This document shows positions 24,566 through 33,006 of a stretch of 64,000 nucleotides of DNA, one piece after another. The notes under the pieces are model-generated. The model was given only the letters and a program-made list of their open reading frames with translations. It was not told the DNA's origin and ran no database searches. A program made the translations under genes and the position numbers. How positions within the stretch are numbered: position 1 is the stretch's first letter; each line of letters starts with the position of its first letter. The stretch is from CAKXIK01 sp050947015 (GTDB taxonomy: Bacteria; Bacillota; Clostridia; Oscillospirales; Acutalibacteraceae), in the NCBI GenBank assembly GCA_050947015.1, contig JBMNVT010000007.1, positions 1 through 64,000 on the forward strand, given 5' to 3'.

Positions 24566-25288
24566 ATGGCAAAGCAAAAAAAGAACGGAATTTCGCTGTG
24601 GCAGGAGTTTTCCAAGGGAATTGTGAAGCAAAATCCGGTGCTGCGGCTTGTGCTCGGCACCTGCCCCACGCTCGCCATCACCACCGCGGCCAGCAATGCG
24701 ATCGGTATGGGGCTTGCCGCAACGCTGGTGCTTGTCTGCTCCAACGCCGCGATTTCCGCCCTGCGCAATGTAATTCCGGACAAGGTGCGAATTCCGGCGT
24801 ACATCACGGTGATCGCCGGCTTCGTTTCCGTGGTACAGATGCTGGTCAAGGCGTTTGCGCCGGATCTGGACACTTCGCTTGGTATTTATCTGCCGCTGAT
24901 CGTTGTCAACTGCATTATTCTTGGCCGCGCGGAAATGTTTGCCAGTAAAAACCGTGTACTGCCCTCTGTTTTGGACGGTTTGGGCATGGGCGTCGGTTTT
25001 ACCGCGGCGCTGCTGCTGATGGGCAGCATTCGTGAACTGCTCGGCAGCGGGACATGGTTTGGTATGACGGTGACTGCCAATCTGTTTGACCCGATGCTGA
25101 TCTTCATTCTGCCTCCCGGCGGTTTCTTTGTGTTTGGGATGTTGGTGGCGCTGGCGAACCGGCTTTCCAATACCGACGGAACCAAACAGGTTGCCGGCTG
25201 CGCGGGCTGCCCGATGAGCGCGACCTGCTCGAAGGCTGAAAAAAGCGATGAATGTGGGATGGAAGCAAAGGAGGGTGACAAATTATGA
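24566..25288 (+). CDS. rnfE: Rnf complex subunit RnfE with Cys-rich tail
   Basis: 240-residue membrane protein of the NqrD/RnfE family, about six membrane segments. The C-terminal ~30 residues form a soluble tail with four Cys (CAGCP, ATCS, DECG), spaced C-x2-C-x5-C-x8-C, beyond the last membrane helix. The tail is additional to the basic NqrD-like core and could hold a metal. Starts just after the rnfG stop and overlaps rnfA by 4 nt. Confidence 0.92.
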   Translation: MAKQKKNGISLWQEFSKGIVKQNPVLRLVLGTCPTLAITTAASNAIGMGLAATLVLVCSNAAISALRNVIPDKVRIPAYITVIAGFVSVVQMLVKAFAPDLDTSLGIYLPLIVVNCIILGRAEMFASKNRVLPSVLDGLGMGVGFTAALLLMGSIRELLGSGTWFGMTVTANLFDPMLIFILPPGGFFVFGMLVALANRLSNTDGTKQVAGCAGCPMSATCSKAEKSDECGMEAKEGDKL

Positions 25289-25905
25289 TTAAATCGCTTG
25301 TCGCCGTCTTTCTGGCTGCAATCCTGACAGAAAACTATGTGCTGAGCAAGTTCCTCGGCATCTGCCCGTTTTTGGGTGTTTCCAAAAAGCTGAATACCGC
25401 GGTGGGAATGAGTACGGCCGTCGCCTTTGTCATGGTGCTGGCAACCGCCGTCACTTGGCCGATTTATACATTTATTCTGGAACCCAATGGGCTGACGTAC
25501 CTTGAAACAATTGTTTTTATTCTGATTATTGCTGCGCTGGTGCAGCTGGTGGAAATCGTTCTGCGCAAATTTATTCCTTCGCTTTATCAGGCGCTTGGAA
25601 TTTACCTGCCGCTGATTACAACCAACTGCGCTGTGTTGGGCGTGACAATGCTTGTAATTCAGAAGGGCGAAACCTATGCGTCGTTCGGTTATGTGCACTC
25701 GCTGGTTAACGCGCTCGGTTCCGGGCTTGGGTTTATGCTTGCCATGGTGCTGTTTGCGGGCGTACGCAGCCGGCTGGAAAGCTGCGATATCCCGAAGACG
25801 CTGCGCGGGCTGCCGATTACGCTGATTGCAGCTTCGCTCGTGGCGGTCTCGTTTCTGGGCTTTTCCGGCCTGGTGGACGGGCTGCTGCCCGGCGCGCTGT
25901 TCTGA
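25285..25905 (+). CDS. rnfA: Rnf complex subunit RnfA
   Basis: 206-residue hydrophobic protein of the NqrE/RnfA family, six membrane segments, N-terminus with the conserved AAILTENYVLSKFLGICPF block. The Cys in GICPF and another in TTNCAVLG correspond to the pair thought to bind an intramembrane iron-sulfur centre between RnfA and RnfE. The same pair is present in RnfE (GTCP and NCIILG). Confidence 0.94.
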   Translation: MIKSLVAVFLAAILTENYVLSKFLGICPFLGVSKKLNTAVGMSTAVAFVMVLATAVTWPIYTFILEPNGLTYLETIVFILIIAALVQLVEIVLRKFIPSLYQALGIYLPLITTNCAVLGVTMLVIQKGETYASFGYVHSLVNALGSGLGFMLAMVLFAGVRSRLESCDIPKTLRGLPITLIAASLVAVSFLGFSGLVDGLLPGALF

Positions 25906-25925
25906 GCGGAAGGGGGATAATAATC

Positions 25926-26732
25926 ATGAACGGAATTGTTCTTGCAATCCTGCTCGTTGGCGGAATCGGCTTGATTGCCGGTGTCGGCCTTGCCGTTGCT
26001 TCTATCGTGATGGCTGTGCCGCGTGACGAAAAGGCCGACGCGGTTGAGGAGCTTCTGCCCGGCGCAAACTGCGGCGCGTGCGGTTTTTCCGGATGCGCAG
26101 GCTATGCCGCGGCGCTCGCCAAAGGGGAAGCGAAACCCGGGCTGTGTTCTCCCGGCGGCAAGGAGGTTGCCGATAAGGTTGCGGCGCTGCTTGGCGTGGC
26201 TGGCGGCGATGTGGAATACAAAACGGCGCTGGTTCATTGCATGGGCTCCTATGACAATACGACCGATAAAATGATTTATCAGGGACAAAAGAGTTGTGCT
26301 GCAGCTGCTCAAATTTTCGGCGGTGTTGGCAGCTGCCCCTATGGCTGCATGGGGCTTGGCGATTGCGCCGCCGTCTGCGAATATGATGCGATCACCGTCT
26401 GCAACGGTGTGGCGTGCATCGACCCCGCGAAATGCCGCGGCTGCTCCAAATGTGTTGCCGCCTGCCCGAAACATCTGATTTCGTTTGTTCCGATGAAGTC
26501 GCAGGCCGTTGTCCGCTGCTCCAACTGCGATAAGGGTGGAGAAACCCGCAAGGTCTGCAAGGTGGGCTGCATCGGCTGCATGCGCTGTGTAAAGGCGTGT
26601 GAACAGGGCGCGGTTACCGTAACCAACTTTTTGGCCAAGGTTGACCCGGTCAAATGCACCAACTGCGGAAAGTGCCGAGAGGTCTGCCCGCAGGGCTGCA
26701 TTACTCTTTTTGAGGGCGTTCAAAAGCAATAA
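25926..26732 (+). CDS. rnfB: Rnf complex ferredoxin subunit RnfB
   Basis: 268 residues: N-terminal membrane helix, an Fe-S domain CGACGFSGCAGYA at ~47-60, then several 4Fe-4S ferredoxin motifs (CRGCSKCVAACP, CIGCMRCVKACE, CTNCGKCREVCP). RnfB is the entry point for electrons from reduced ferredoxin, such as that made by the PFOR encoded at 39 kb. Last gene of the operon, followed by a terminator. Confidence 0.95.
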   Translation: MNGIVLAILLVGGIGLIAGVGLAVASIVMAVPRDEKADAVEELLPGANCGACGFSGCAGYAAALAKGEAKPGLCSPGGKEVADKVAALLGVAGGDVEYKTALVHCMGSYDNTTDKMIYQGQKSCAAAAQIFGGVGSCPYGCMGLGDCAAVCEYDAITVCNGVACIDPAKCRGCSKCVAACPKHLISFVPMKSQAVVRCSNCDKGGETRKVCKVGCIGCMRCVKACEQGAVTVTNFLAKVDPVKCTNCGKCREVCPQGCITLFEGVQKQ

Positions 26733-26742
26733 ACAAGAAAAA

Positions 26743-26781
26743 ACAGGGCGGCGCGTTTTAGAATGTGCCGTCCTGTTTTTT
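26743..26781 (+). terminator. rnf operon terminator
   Basis: ACAGGGCGGCGC (26743-26754) pairs with GTGCCGTCCTGT (26765-26776) allowing G-U pairs, then T5-6. Confidence 0.8.
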
Positions 26782-26847
26782 GCCCGCAACCTTACAGAAT
26801 TGAAAGTTTGGCCTCGATTTTGTAAGCTAAACCGATGGAAATGACCG

Positions 26848-26873
26848 CTGCATTTCTGATACAATAAATGCAG
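26848..26873 (+). promoter_or_regulatory. Inverted repeat over the -10 region of bceAB-type operon
   Basis: CTGCATTT (26848-26855) and AAATGCAG (26866-26873) are exact inverted copies 10 nt apart; TACAAT (26860-26865) between them is the best -10 box, with no good -35. It may be a repressor or activator site controlling the transporter. Confidence 0.5.
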
Positions 26874-26908
26874 AAAAGAACAACCGCATCGAAAGGAAGG
26901 AATGCAGC

Positions 26909-27694
26909 ATGGCCATTTTAGCGGTCAGCAATCTGAAAAAAATTTACACCACACGGTTTGGCGGCAATCAGGTACAGGCGCTCTCCAACGTCAATTTCTC
27001 GGTTCAGCCGGGCGAGTATGTCGCTATCATGGGTGAAAGCGGCAGCGGAAAAACAACGCTGTTGAACATTCTCGCCGCGCTTGACAAGCCGACGAGCGGT
27101 GAGGTAATGCTCAACGGCAGAAATATTGTAAAGATTCGCGAAAAAGAAATTGCGGCGTTCCGGCGCGACAACCTCGGATTTGTTTTTCAAGATTTCAACC
27201 TGCTCGACACCTTTTCCATTCAGGATAACATTATGCTGCCGCTGGTGCTGGCGGGCAAAAATCACCGCGAAATGCACAGCCGTATGATGCCGATTGCCGA
27301 ACAGCTCGGCATTGCGGAAATTCTGAAAAAGTTTCCATACGAGGTTTCCGGCGGTCAAAAACAGCGGACCGCGGTTGCGCGCGCGCTGATTACAAATCCA
27401 CAGTTAATTCTGGCCGACGAGCCGACCGGAGCACTCGATTCCCATGCGACCGACGGACTGCTGCAGCTGTTCGACCAAATTAATGCCGCCGGGCAGACGA
27501 TTCTTATGGTGACGCACTCCATCAAGGCGGCAAGCCACGCGGGGCGCGTGCTATTTATTAAGGACGGCGAGGTTTTCCACCAGATTTATCGCGCGCAGCA
27601 CACCGCCGAGGAAATGTATCAGACAATTTCCGACACGCTCACCATGATTGCAACGGGAGGTGAACGGAGCAGAGCGTCTGCTCCGAAGGCATGA
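26909..27694 (+). CDS. BceA-type ABC transporter ATPase
   Basis: 261 residues. Walker A GESGSGKTT at ~41, signature VSGGQKQR at ~145, Walker B LILADEPTGALDS at ~165. It belongs to the MacB/LolD/BceA group that pairs with FtsX-type permeases and defends against cell-wall-active peptides such as bacitracin, removing them from lipid II intermediates. Its last codons overlap the permease start by 4 nt. Confidence 0.92.
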   Translation: MAILAVSNLKKIYTTRFGGNQVQALSNVNFSVQPGEYVAIMGESGSGKTTLLNILAALDKPTSGEVMLNGRNIVKIREKEIAAFRRDNLGFVFQDFNLLDTFSIQDNIMLPLVLAGKNHREMHSRMMPIAEQLGIAEILKKFPYEVSGGQKQRTAVARALITNPQLILADEPTGALDSHATDGLLQLFDQINAAGQTILMVTHSIKAASHAGRVLFIKDGEVFHQIYRAQHTAEEMYQTISDTLTMIATGGERSRASAPKA

Positions 27695-29673
27695 ATCACG
27701 GATTTTATCTGCGTCTGGCGGGAACCAATCTAAAAAATAATGCCCGCACCTATATTCCTTACTGGATCGCCTCCTCGCTGACGGTGATGATGTTTTTTAT
27801 TATTCTTTCTCTTTCTCAGGACAGCGGCCTTGCAAAAATGTCCGGCGGGGCCGTACTGCGTTCCATGCTGCAGCTGGGCGTCTGGGTTGTGGCGCTGTTT
27901 GCCGTGATCTTTCTGTTTTACACCAACAGCTTTCTGATCAAGCGACGCAAAAAGGAATTCGGCGTCTACAACATTCTCGGTATGGAGAAAAAGCATATTG
28001 CGCGGGTCGTTGTGTTGGAAACGCTCTGTACCGCGTTGATCAGCCTGACGGCGGGGCTGGCGTTCGGCCTGCTGCTGTGCAAGCTTTGCTTGCTGCTGGT
28101 CGTCAACCTGATGCACGGTCAGGTCCCGTTCGGGTTTGAAATTTCCGTTCCGGCCATTCTGTTTACCGCGGCGCTGTTCGGCGGAATTTTTTTGCTGACG
28201 CTGCTGAGCAACCTGCGCCAGATTCACCTTGCCAAGCCGATTGAGCTGCTGCATGGGGGCGAGAAGGGCGAAAAAGAGCCGAAAACCAAATGGGTTCTTG
28301 CCGTTGTGGGTGCAATTTCTCTTTCCGCCGGGTATGTAATTTCGCTGTTGACCACAAATCCACTGGAAGCGGTCACCTTTTTCTTTCTGGCTGTTATTCT
28401 GGTCATCATCGGAACGTACTGCCTGTTTACGGCCGGAAGCGTTGCTGTTTTGAAGCTGCTGCGCAAAAACAAAAACTACTATTACAGGCCAAACCACTTT
28501 ATTTCGGTTTCCGGCATGATTTATCGCATGAAGCAGAATGCTGTGGGGCTTGCGAACATCTGTATTCTTTCCACCATGGTGCTTGTCATGATCTCAACAA
28601 CGTTTTCCATGTATATCGGCGTGGATGATTTGTTGCTGACGCGCTACCCGTCTCAGATTGCCATTTCACAGAAAAGCAGCGGTTCCGCAACGCTGGCAGC
28701 CATGGAAGCCGGGATCGACTCTGTTCTGGAGCAGCAGAACAGGAAGGCCGAAAACCGCGTCGCCTACACATACCTTGCTATCGGAGGATCGGACAACAAC
28801 GGCAGCATCACCGTTAAGCGCGGCGAAAACAGCTACTATGCTGTGGATAGCCTTCGCAAGGTCTATTTTTTGACGCTGCAGGATTATAACCGCCTGACCG
28901 GTTCGGGCGCTGTGCTCGGCGACGGCGAAATTTTGCTGTACAACAGTTTGGGAACGCCTATGCAGTCGCTTTCGCTGCTTGGCAAAGCCTACACGGTGAA
29001 AGAGCAAATTCAGCAGTTTCCCGTGACCGGGATCTCCACCGCCAACGTTGCTTCCAGCTATTATGCGGTGGTGAAGGATGAGGGGGAGCTGCTTGCACTC
29101 AACAGGGCGCAGGAAGCAGAACTGGGGAAGATGGCGTCGCATTTGGAAAGTTACTGCGCACTGGACATCGACGGAGATACAGACGCTCAGCTGGCGTTGG
29201 GGGATGCGTTGGGAAAAACGCTTTCTCTGAGGGACGCCGTATCCGTTGAGATCCGCGAAGAGCGTCGCAGCGATTTTTATGCACTGTACGGGGGCTTTTT
29301 CTTTCTTGGGGTCTTTTTGGGCGCTCTTTTCCTGATGGCGACGGTGCTGATTATGTATTACAAACAGGTTTCGGAGGGATATGACGATAAAGAACGGTTC
29401 CACATCCTGCAGAAGGTCGGCATGAGCCGCGATGAGGTTCGGAGGTCGATCCATTCCCAGGTGCTTTCCGTCTTCTTTTTGCCGCTGATTGTCGCCGCAA
29501 TGCACACGGCTTTTGCGTTTCCGATGACAACCTGCATGATGACGCTGTTTAATCTGACGAACACTTCGCTGTTTGCCTGGTGTACGGTCGGCTGTTTTGC
29601 GGTGTTCGGCATCTTCTATGCCCTTGTCTATTGGGCGACCGCCCGCGCCTATTACAGGATCGTTGAAAAATAG
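27691..29673 (+). CDS. BceB-type FtsX-like ABC permease
   Basis: 660 residues with about ten membrane segments: four pairs or singles in the first ~310 residues, then a large extracellular domain (~315-525) and three C-terminal helices with a DDKERFHILQKVGMSRDEV coupling loop characteristic of BceB/VraG. The extracellular domain binds the antibiotic-target complex and signals to a BceS-type kinase. Such a kinase lies at 33.0-34.0 kb, but no response regulator is near. Confidence 0.9.
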   Translation: MNHGFYLRLAGTNLKNNARTYIPYWIASSLTVMMFFIILSLSQDSGLAKMSGGAVLRSMLQLGVWVVALFAVIFLFYTNSFLIKRRKKEFGVYNILGMEKKHIARVVVLETLCTALISLTAGLAFGLLLCKLCLLLVVNLMHGQVPFGFEISVPAILFTAALFGGIFLLTLLSNLRQIHLAKPIELLHGGEKGEKEPKTKWVLAVVGAISLSAGYVISLLTTNPLEAVTFFFLAVILVIIGTYCLFTAGSVAVLKLLRKNKNYYYRPNHFISVSGMIYRMKQNAVGLANICILSTMVLVMISTTFSMYIGVDDLLLTRYPSQIAISQKSSGSATLAAMEAGIDSVLEQQNRKAENRVAYTYLAIGGSDNNGSITVKRGENSYYAVDSLRKVYFLTLQDYNRLTGSGAVLGDGEILLYNSLGTPMQSLSLLGKAYTVKEQIQQFPVTGISTANVASSYYAVVKDEGELLALNRAQEAELGKMASHLESYCALDIDGDTDAQLALGDALGKTLSLRDAVSVEIREERRSDFYALYGGFFFLGVFLGALFLMATVLIMYYKQVSEGYDDKERFHILQKVGMSRDEVRRSIHSQVLSVFFLPLIVAAMHTAFAFPMTTCMMTLFNLTNTSLFAWCTVGCFAVFGIFYALVYWATARAYYRIVEK

Positions 29674-29733
29674 TTTTCTCCCGGAAAGGATCGCTTTGCG
29701 GGGGAAAACGAGAAACCGTCCAAACAAAAAATA

Positions 29734-29769
29734 CAGCGCTCTGCCGGGGAGGAATTCGGCAGAGCGCTG
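29734..29769 (-). terminator. Shared terminator between bceB-like and trpB genes
   Basis: Perfect 13-bp arms 29734-29746 and 29757-29769. On the minus strand it is followed by TATTTTTT, a good terminator for trpB; on the plus strand the T run is poorer. Confidence 0.8.
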
Positions 29770-29806
29770 CGTTGTTATTATGATAAAAATCGGTCGGAAA
29801 AATGGC

Positions 29807-31177
29807 TCAGTCGACCTTCGGTAGTTTGTCGAAGCCCTTCTGCAGGTCGGCGTCGCTCGGAATATAATCCGTCATTTTGCCGTCGTGGTAAGAAGAATAC
29901 GCTGCCATATCAAAATATCCGGTGCCGGTCAGGCCGAACAAAATGGTTTTTGCCTCGCCGGTTTCGCGGCAGCGGATTGCTTCATCCATTGCGGCGCGGA
30001 TTGCGTGGGAGGATTCCGGAGCGGGCAAAATGGTTTCGTGCTTGGCAAAGAAGGTTGCGGCTTCAAATACTTTTGTCTGTTCCACCGCAACGGCTTCCAT
30101 ATATCCGTCGTGATACAGCTTGGAAAGGATCGGCGACATGCCGTGGTAGCGGAGCCCGCCGGCATGGTTGGCAGAAGGAATAAATTCGCTGCCGAGCGTG
30201 TACATCCGCGCGAGTGGCGTTACATGGCCGGTGTCGCAGAAATCGTAAGCATAGCGGCCGCGGGTGAGCGACGGACAGGAGGCAGGCTCCACCGCGACGA
30301 TACGCGGATTATGCTTACCCTGTAGCTTGTCACGCATGAACGGAGCGATCAGACCGCCAAGGTTGGAGCCGCCGCCTGCGCAGCCGATCACAACGTCGGG
30401 ATATTCGCCGAGAAGATTCATGGCTGTTTCGCATTCCAGCCCAATGATCGACTGATGCAGCAGTACCTGATTGAGCACGCTGCCGAGCACATAGCGGCAG
30501 CCGGGCGTTGTGACGGCTTTTTCCACTGCTTCGCTGATGGCGCAGCCCAGGCTTCCGGTGGTATCGGGGTTGTCGGCCAGAATTTTGCGGCCGACCTCGG
30601 TGGTATCGCTGGGGCTGGGGATCACGTTCGCATCAAAGGTCTGCATCACGGCTTTGCGGTACGGCTTCTGCTGGTAAGAAACCTTAACCATAAAAACGGT
30701 CAGCGGCAGGCCGAAATAGGAGCATGCCTCGGAAAGTGCCGTGCCCCACTGACCGGCGCCGGTTTCGGTTGTCAGGCTCGTCAGCCCCTGTTCCTTGGCG
30801 TAATACGCTTGCGCAATGGCGGAATTGAGCTTGTGGCTGCCGGAGGTGTTGTTGCCTTCGAACTTATAATAAATCTTTGCCGGCGTGCCCAACGCTTTCT
30901 CCAGATTATAGGCGCGGATCAGCGGAGACGGGCGGTAAATGCGGTACATTTCGCGCACCGGTTCCGGAATTTCAAAATAGGGCGTTGTGCAGTCGGTCTC
31001 CTGCTGAGCAAGCTTTTCGCAGAAGATCGGGTAAAGGTCTTCGGTCTTTACGGGCTGAAGTGTTGCGGGATTGAGCAGCGGATCGGGCTGTTCCGGCATA
31101 TCGGCGCGCAGATTGTACCATGCCTTCGGCATCTGGTCCTCAGAAAGATAAAAACGGTACGGAATTTTGTTGCTCAT
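29807..31177 (-). CDS. trpB: TrpB2-type tryptophan synthase beta chain
   Basis: 456 residues. The PLP lysine is in GSHKLNSA at ~116, the phosphate-binding loop is CAGGGSNLGG, and ETGAGQWG is the conserved substrate loop. N-terminal sequence RFYLSEDQMPKAWYNL is typical of the longer TrpB2 subfamily, which works without TrpA and uses free indole plus serine. No other trp gene is in the window. The ATG at 31177 has AAAGGAG 9 nt upstream. Expression is governed by a T-box with a Trp specifier, confirming a tryptophan role. Confidence 0.93.
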   Translation of the reverse strand: MSNKIPYRFYLSEDQMPKAWYNLRADMPEQPDPLLNPATLQPVKTEDLYPIFCEKLAQQETDCTTPYFEIPEPVREMYRIYRPSPLIRAYNLEKALGTPAKIYYKFEGNNTSGSHKLNSAIAQAYYAKEQGLTSLTTETGAGQWGTALSEACSYFGLPLTVFMVKVSYQQKPYRKAVMQTFDANVIPSPSDTTEVGRKILADNPDTTGSLGCAISEAVEKAVTTPGCRYVLGSVLNQVLLHQSIIGLECETAMNLLGEYPDVVIGCAGGGSNLGGLIAPFMRDKLQGKHNPRIVAVEPASCPSLTRGRYAYDFCDTGHVTPLARMYTLGSEFIPSANHAGGLRYHGMSPILSKLYHDGYMEAVAVEQTKVFEAATFFAKHETILPAPESSHAIRAAMDEAIRCRETGEAKTILFGLTGTGYFDMAAYSSYHDGKMTDYIPSDADLQKGFDKLPKVD

Positions 31178-31239
31178 GGTTGACAACTCCTTTAAAAATT
31201 TTTATGTTCTGCGCGCAGGCGCGGAATCGTAAAAAAATA

Positions 31240-31545
31240 AAAAACGGGCCTTTGTTCCAGCTTTTCTGCTGGGACAAAGGCCCGATATAAATTCGGACTT
31301 CTGCGGTACCACCCACATTGACGCAGGATTTTCTGCGCCCACTCTGCCGCATACGAGAGGGAAGAAACCCAATGATATGCGTTCCGCGGATAACGGGTGG
31401 AACCCCCGTCAGGCACTACTGAGCGACTGCGCTTTTCGTCCTGCCCTCGTAAGTCCATTCGTCACAGTGCCCGATGCCGCATTTCACCAACCGCAGCTCT
31501 CTGAACCGAAAGCAACCTGTGAGTACTCTTCTTACTCAACGGTTT
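31240..31545 (-). ncRNA. T-box leader with UGG (Trp) specifier
   Basis: Minus-strand leader of trpB. Stem I is closed by GTAAG/CTTAC; its distal part shows AGAGAG and GGTTGGTGAAA; the specifier TGG (31455-31457) sits in GAATGGACTTAC. The antiterminator core GGGTGGTACCGC lies at 31303-31314, and the terminator pairs 31246-31260 with 31268-31283 ahead of TTTTTT. Uncharged tRNA-Trp is expected to allow readthrough. Confidence 0.93.
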
Positions 31546-31564
31546 AACTTTTTAATTTGAACTG

Positions 31565-31593
31565 AGTATAACAGCTAAATTTCGTTTTGTCAA
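31565..31593 (-). promoter_or_regulatory. Promoter of T-box/trpB
   Basis: Minus strand TTGACA (31588-31593), 17 nt, TATACT (31565-31570). Confidence 0.8.
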
Positions 31594-31640
31594 GCAAAAA
31601 AATTAAAAAATAAAAGAAAAAAGGTCGTTTATGTAATGTC

Positions 31641-31669
31641 TTGAATAACGCGGGGCGCATTGCTATAAT
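31641..31669 (+). promoter_or_regulatory. Promoter of patB-like gene
   Basis: TTGAAT (31641-31646), 17 nt, TATAAT (31664-31669), ~55 nt before the start codon. Confidence 0.7.
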
Positions 31670-31724
31670 AAGTCCATGTGCGTGGCCTTGAAGAAAAATT
31701 GGCCCGAACCGGAGGAGAAGTTGG

Positions 31725-32894
31725 ATGAAATATGATTTTGACCGGCACCATGAACGCCGCGGAACAGACTGCCACAATTATGACGGATTCCCTGCCGACC
31801 CGGCTGACGTGATGCCGCTGATGGCAGCGGATATGGACTTTCAGACGCTTCCGGAGATTACAGAGGCGCTGCGGCAGGTGATTGACCGCGGGATCTACGG
31901 TTATGCGGTTGACTGCCTGCCTGGCTACAGCGAGGCGGTGCTGGGCTGGTACGCCGAGCGGCAGAATTGGAACCCGCCGGAGGAATGGCTTGTTTCATGC
32001 CGCAACGTCGTCAGCGCAACGGCAATGCTGCTTTGCGCAAACACTGCGCCGGGCGACGCAGTGATGACTTTTACTCCTATTTATTCGCCGTTTCTTGCAG
32101 TGATTCAAAAAAACAACCGGCGGGTGGTGGAATGCCCCCTGACACTGTGTGAAGAACGGTGGGAAATTGATTTTGAGCTTTTTGAGCGGCAGATTGTCTG
32201 CGAAAAGGTCAGGATGCTGCTGCTTTGCAGCCCGCACAATCCGGTTGGTCGTGTCTGGACGCGCGGCGAGCTTTCCCACATTGCGCGGTTTTGCGCCGAG
32301 CACGGGGTTTTTGTGGTTTCCGATGAGATTCATTCCGATTTTGTTTTTTCCGGCCACCGTCATCTGCCGTTTTTATCTTTGCCGGAAGCTGATCTCAGGC
32401 GTTGTGCCTGCTGCACGTCGGCAAACAAAACCTTTAATCTTGCGCTGTTCGACAACGCTAATATTTTTATTCCGGACGAAGCCTGCCGCAAGGCGTTTCA
32501 GGCGGCGCAGGCCGCAAGCTATGTGGAGGGCGGAAACTACCTTGGCAAGTTGGCCTGTGCCACGGCGTACCGCTGTGGCGCGCCGTGGGTGGACGAGCTG
32601 ATAACGTACCTGGCCGAAAGCCTTGCGCAGGCAGTGGATTTTTTGCGGCGGGAGTTGCCGGAGCTGCGGGTAACGCGGCCGGAGGGAACTTATCTGCTTT
32701 GGGTTGACTGCCGGGCGCTTGGCATGGAACCGCAGCAGCTTTCAGATTTTGTGCTGCAGCGCGCCCGGCTGCGTCTGGTGAACGGCGCCGGTTACGGAAC
32801 CGGCGGAGATGGATATTTGCGCATCAATGCCGCCAGACCGCGGGCGGAGCTGATGGAAGCGCTCGTCCGGCTGCGGGATGCGGTTCGGTCATAA
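31725..32894 (+). CDS. patB: PatB/MalY-type PLP C-S lyase
   Basis: 389 residues, fold-type I aminotransferase. N-terminus YDFDRHHERRGTDCHNYDG and PLMAADMDF are hallmarks of the MalY/PatB cystathionine beta-lyase group; PHNPVGRVW and SDEIHSDFVF are the cofactor-binding motifs, and the PLP lysine is in NKTFNLA at ~235. Expected reaction: beta-elimination from cystathionine or cysteine conjugates to a thiol, pyruvate and ammonia. GGAGGAGAAGTTGG precedes the ATG. Confidence 0.9.
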   Translation: MKYDFDRHHERRGTDCHNYDGFPADPADVMPLMAADMDFQTLPEITEALRQVIDRGIYGYAVDCLPGYSEAVLGWYAERQNWNPPEEWLVSCRNVVSATAMLLCANTAPGDAVMTFTPIYSPFLAVIQKNNRRVVECPLTLCEERWEIDFELFERQIVCEKVRMLLLCSPHNPVGRVWTRGELSHIARFCAEHGVFVVSDEIHSDFVFSGHRHLPFLSLPEADLRRCACCTSANKTFNLALFDNANIFIPDEACRKAFQAAQAASYVEGGNYLGKLACATAYRCGAPWVDELITYLAESLAQAVDFLRRELPELRVTRPEGTYLLWVDCRALGMEPQQLSDFVLQRARLRLVNGAGYGTGGDGYLRINAARPRAELMEALVRLRDAVRS

Positions 32895-32961
32895 TGGTTT
32901 CAACGCTTTCAACATAGTTTTCAACAATTTTACACACGTCTGTGGAAAGCCCGTTTTTTGC

Positions 32962-32995
32962 AAAAAAACAGCAGTCTTTCGAATGAAGACTGCTG
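32962..32995 (-). terminator. Terminator of BceS-type kinase gene
   Basis: CAGCAGTCTT (32969-32978) pairs with AAGACTGCTG (32986-32995), with T7 following on the minus strand (32962-32968). Confidence 0.85.
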
Positions 32996-33006
32996 CCAAA
33001 ACGCGT

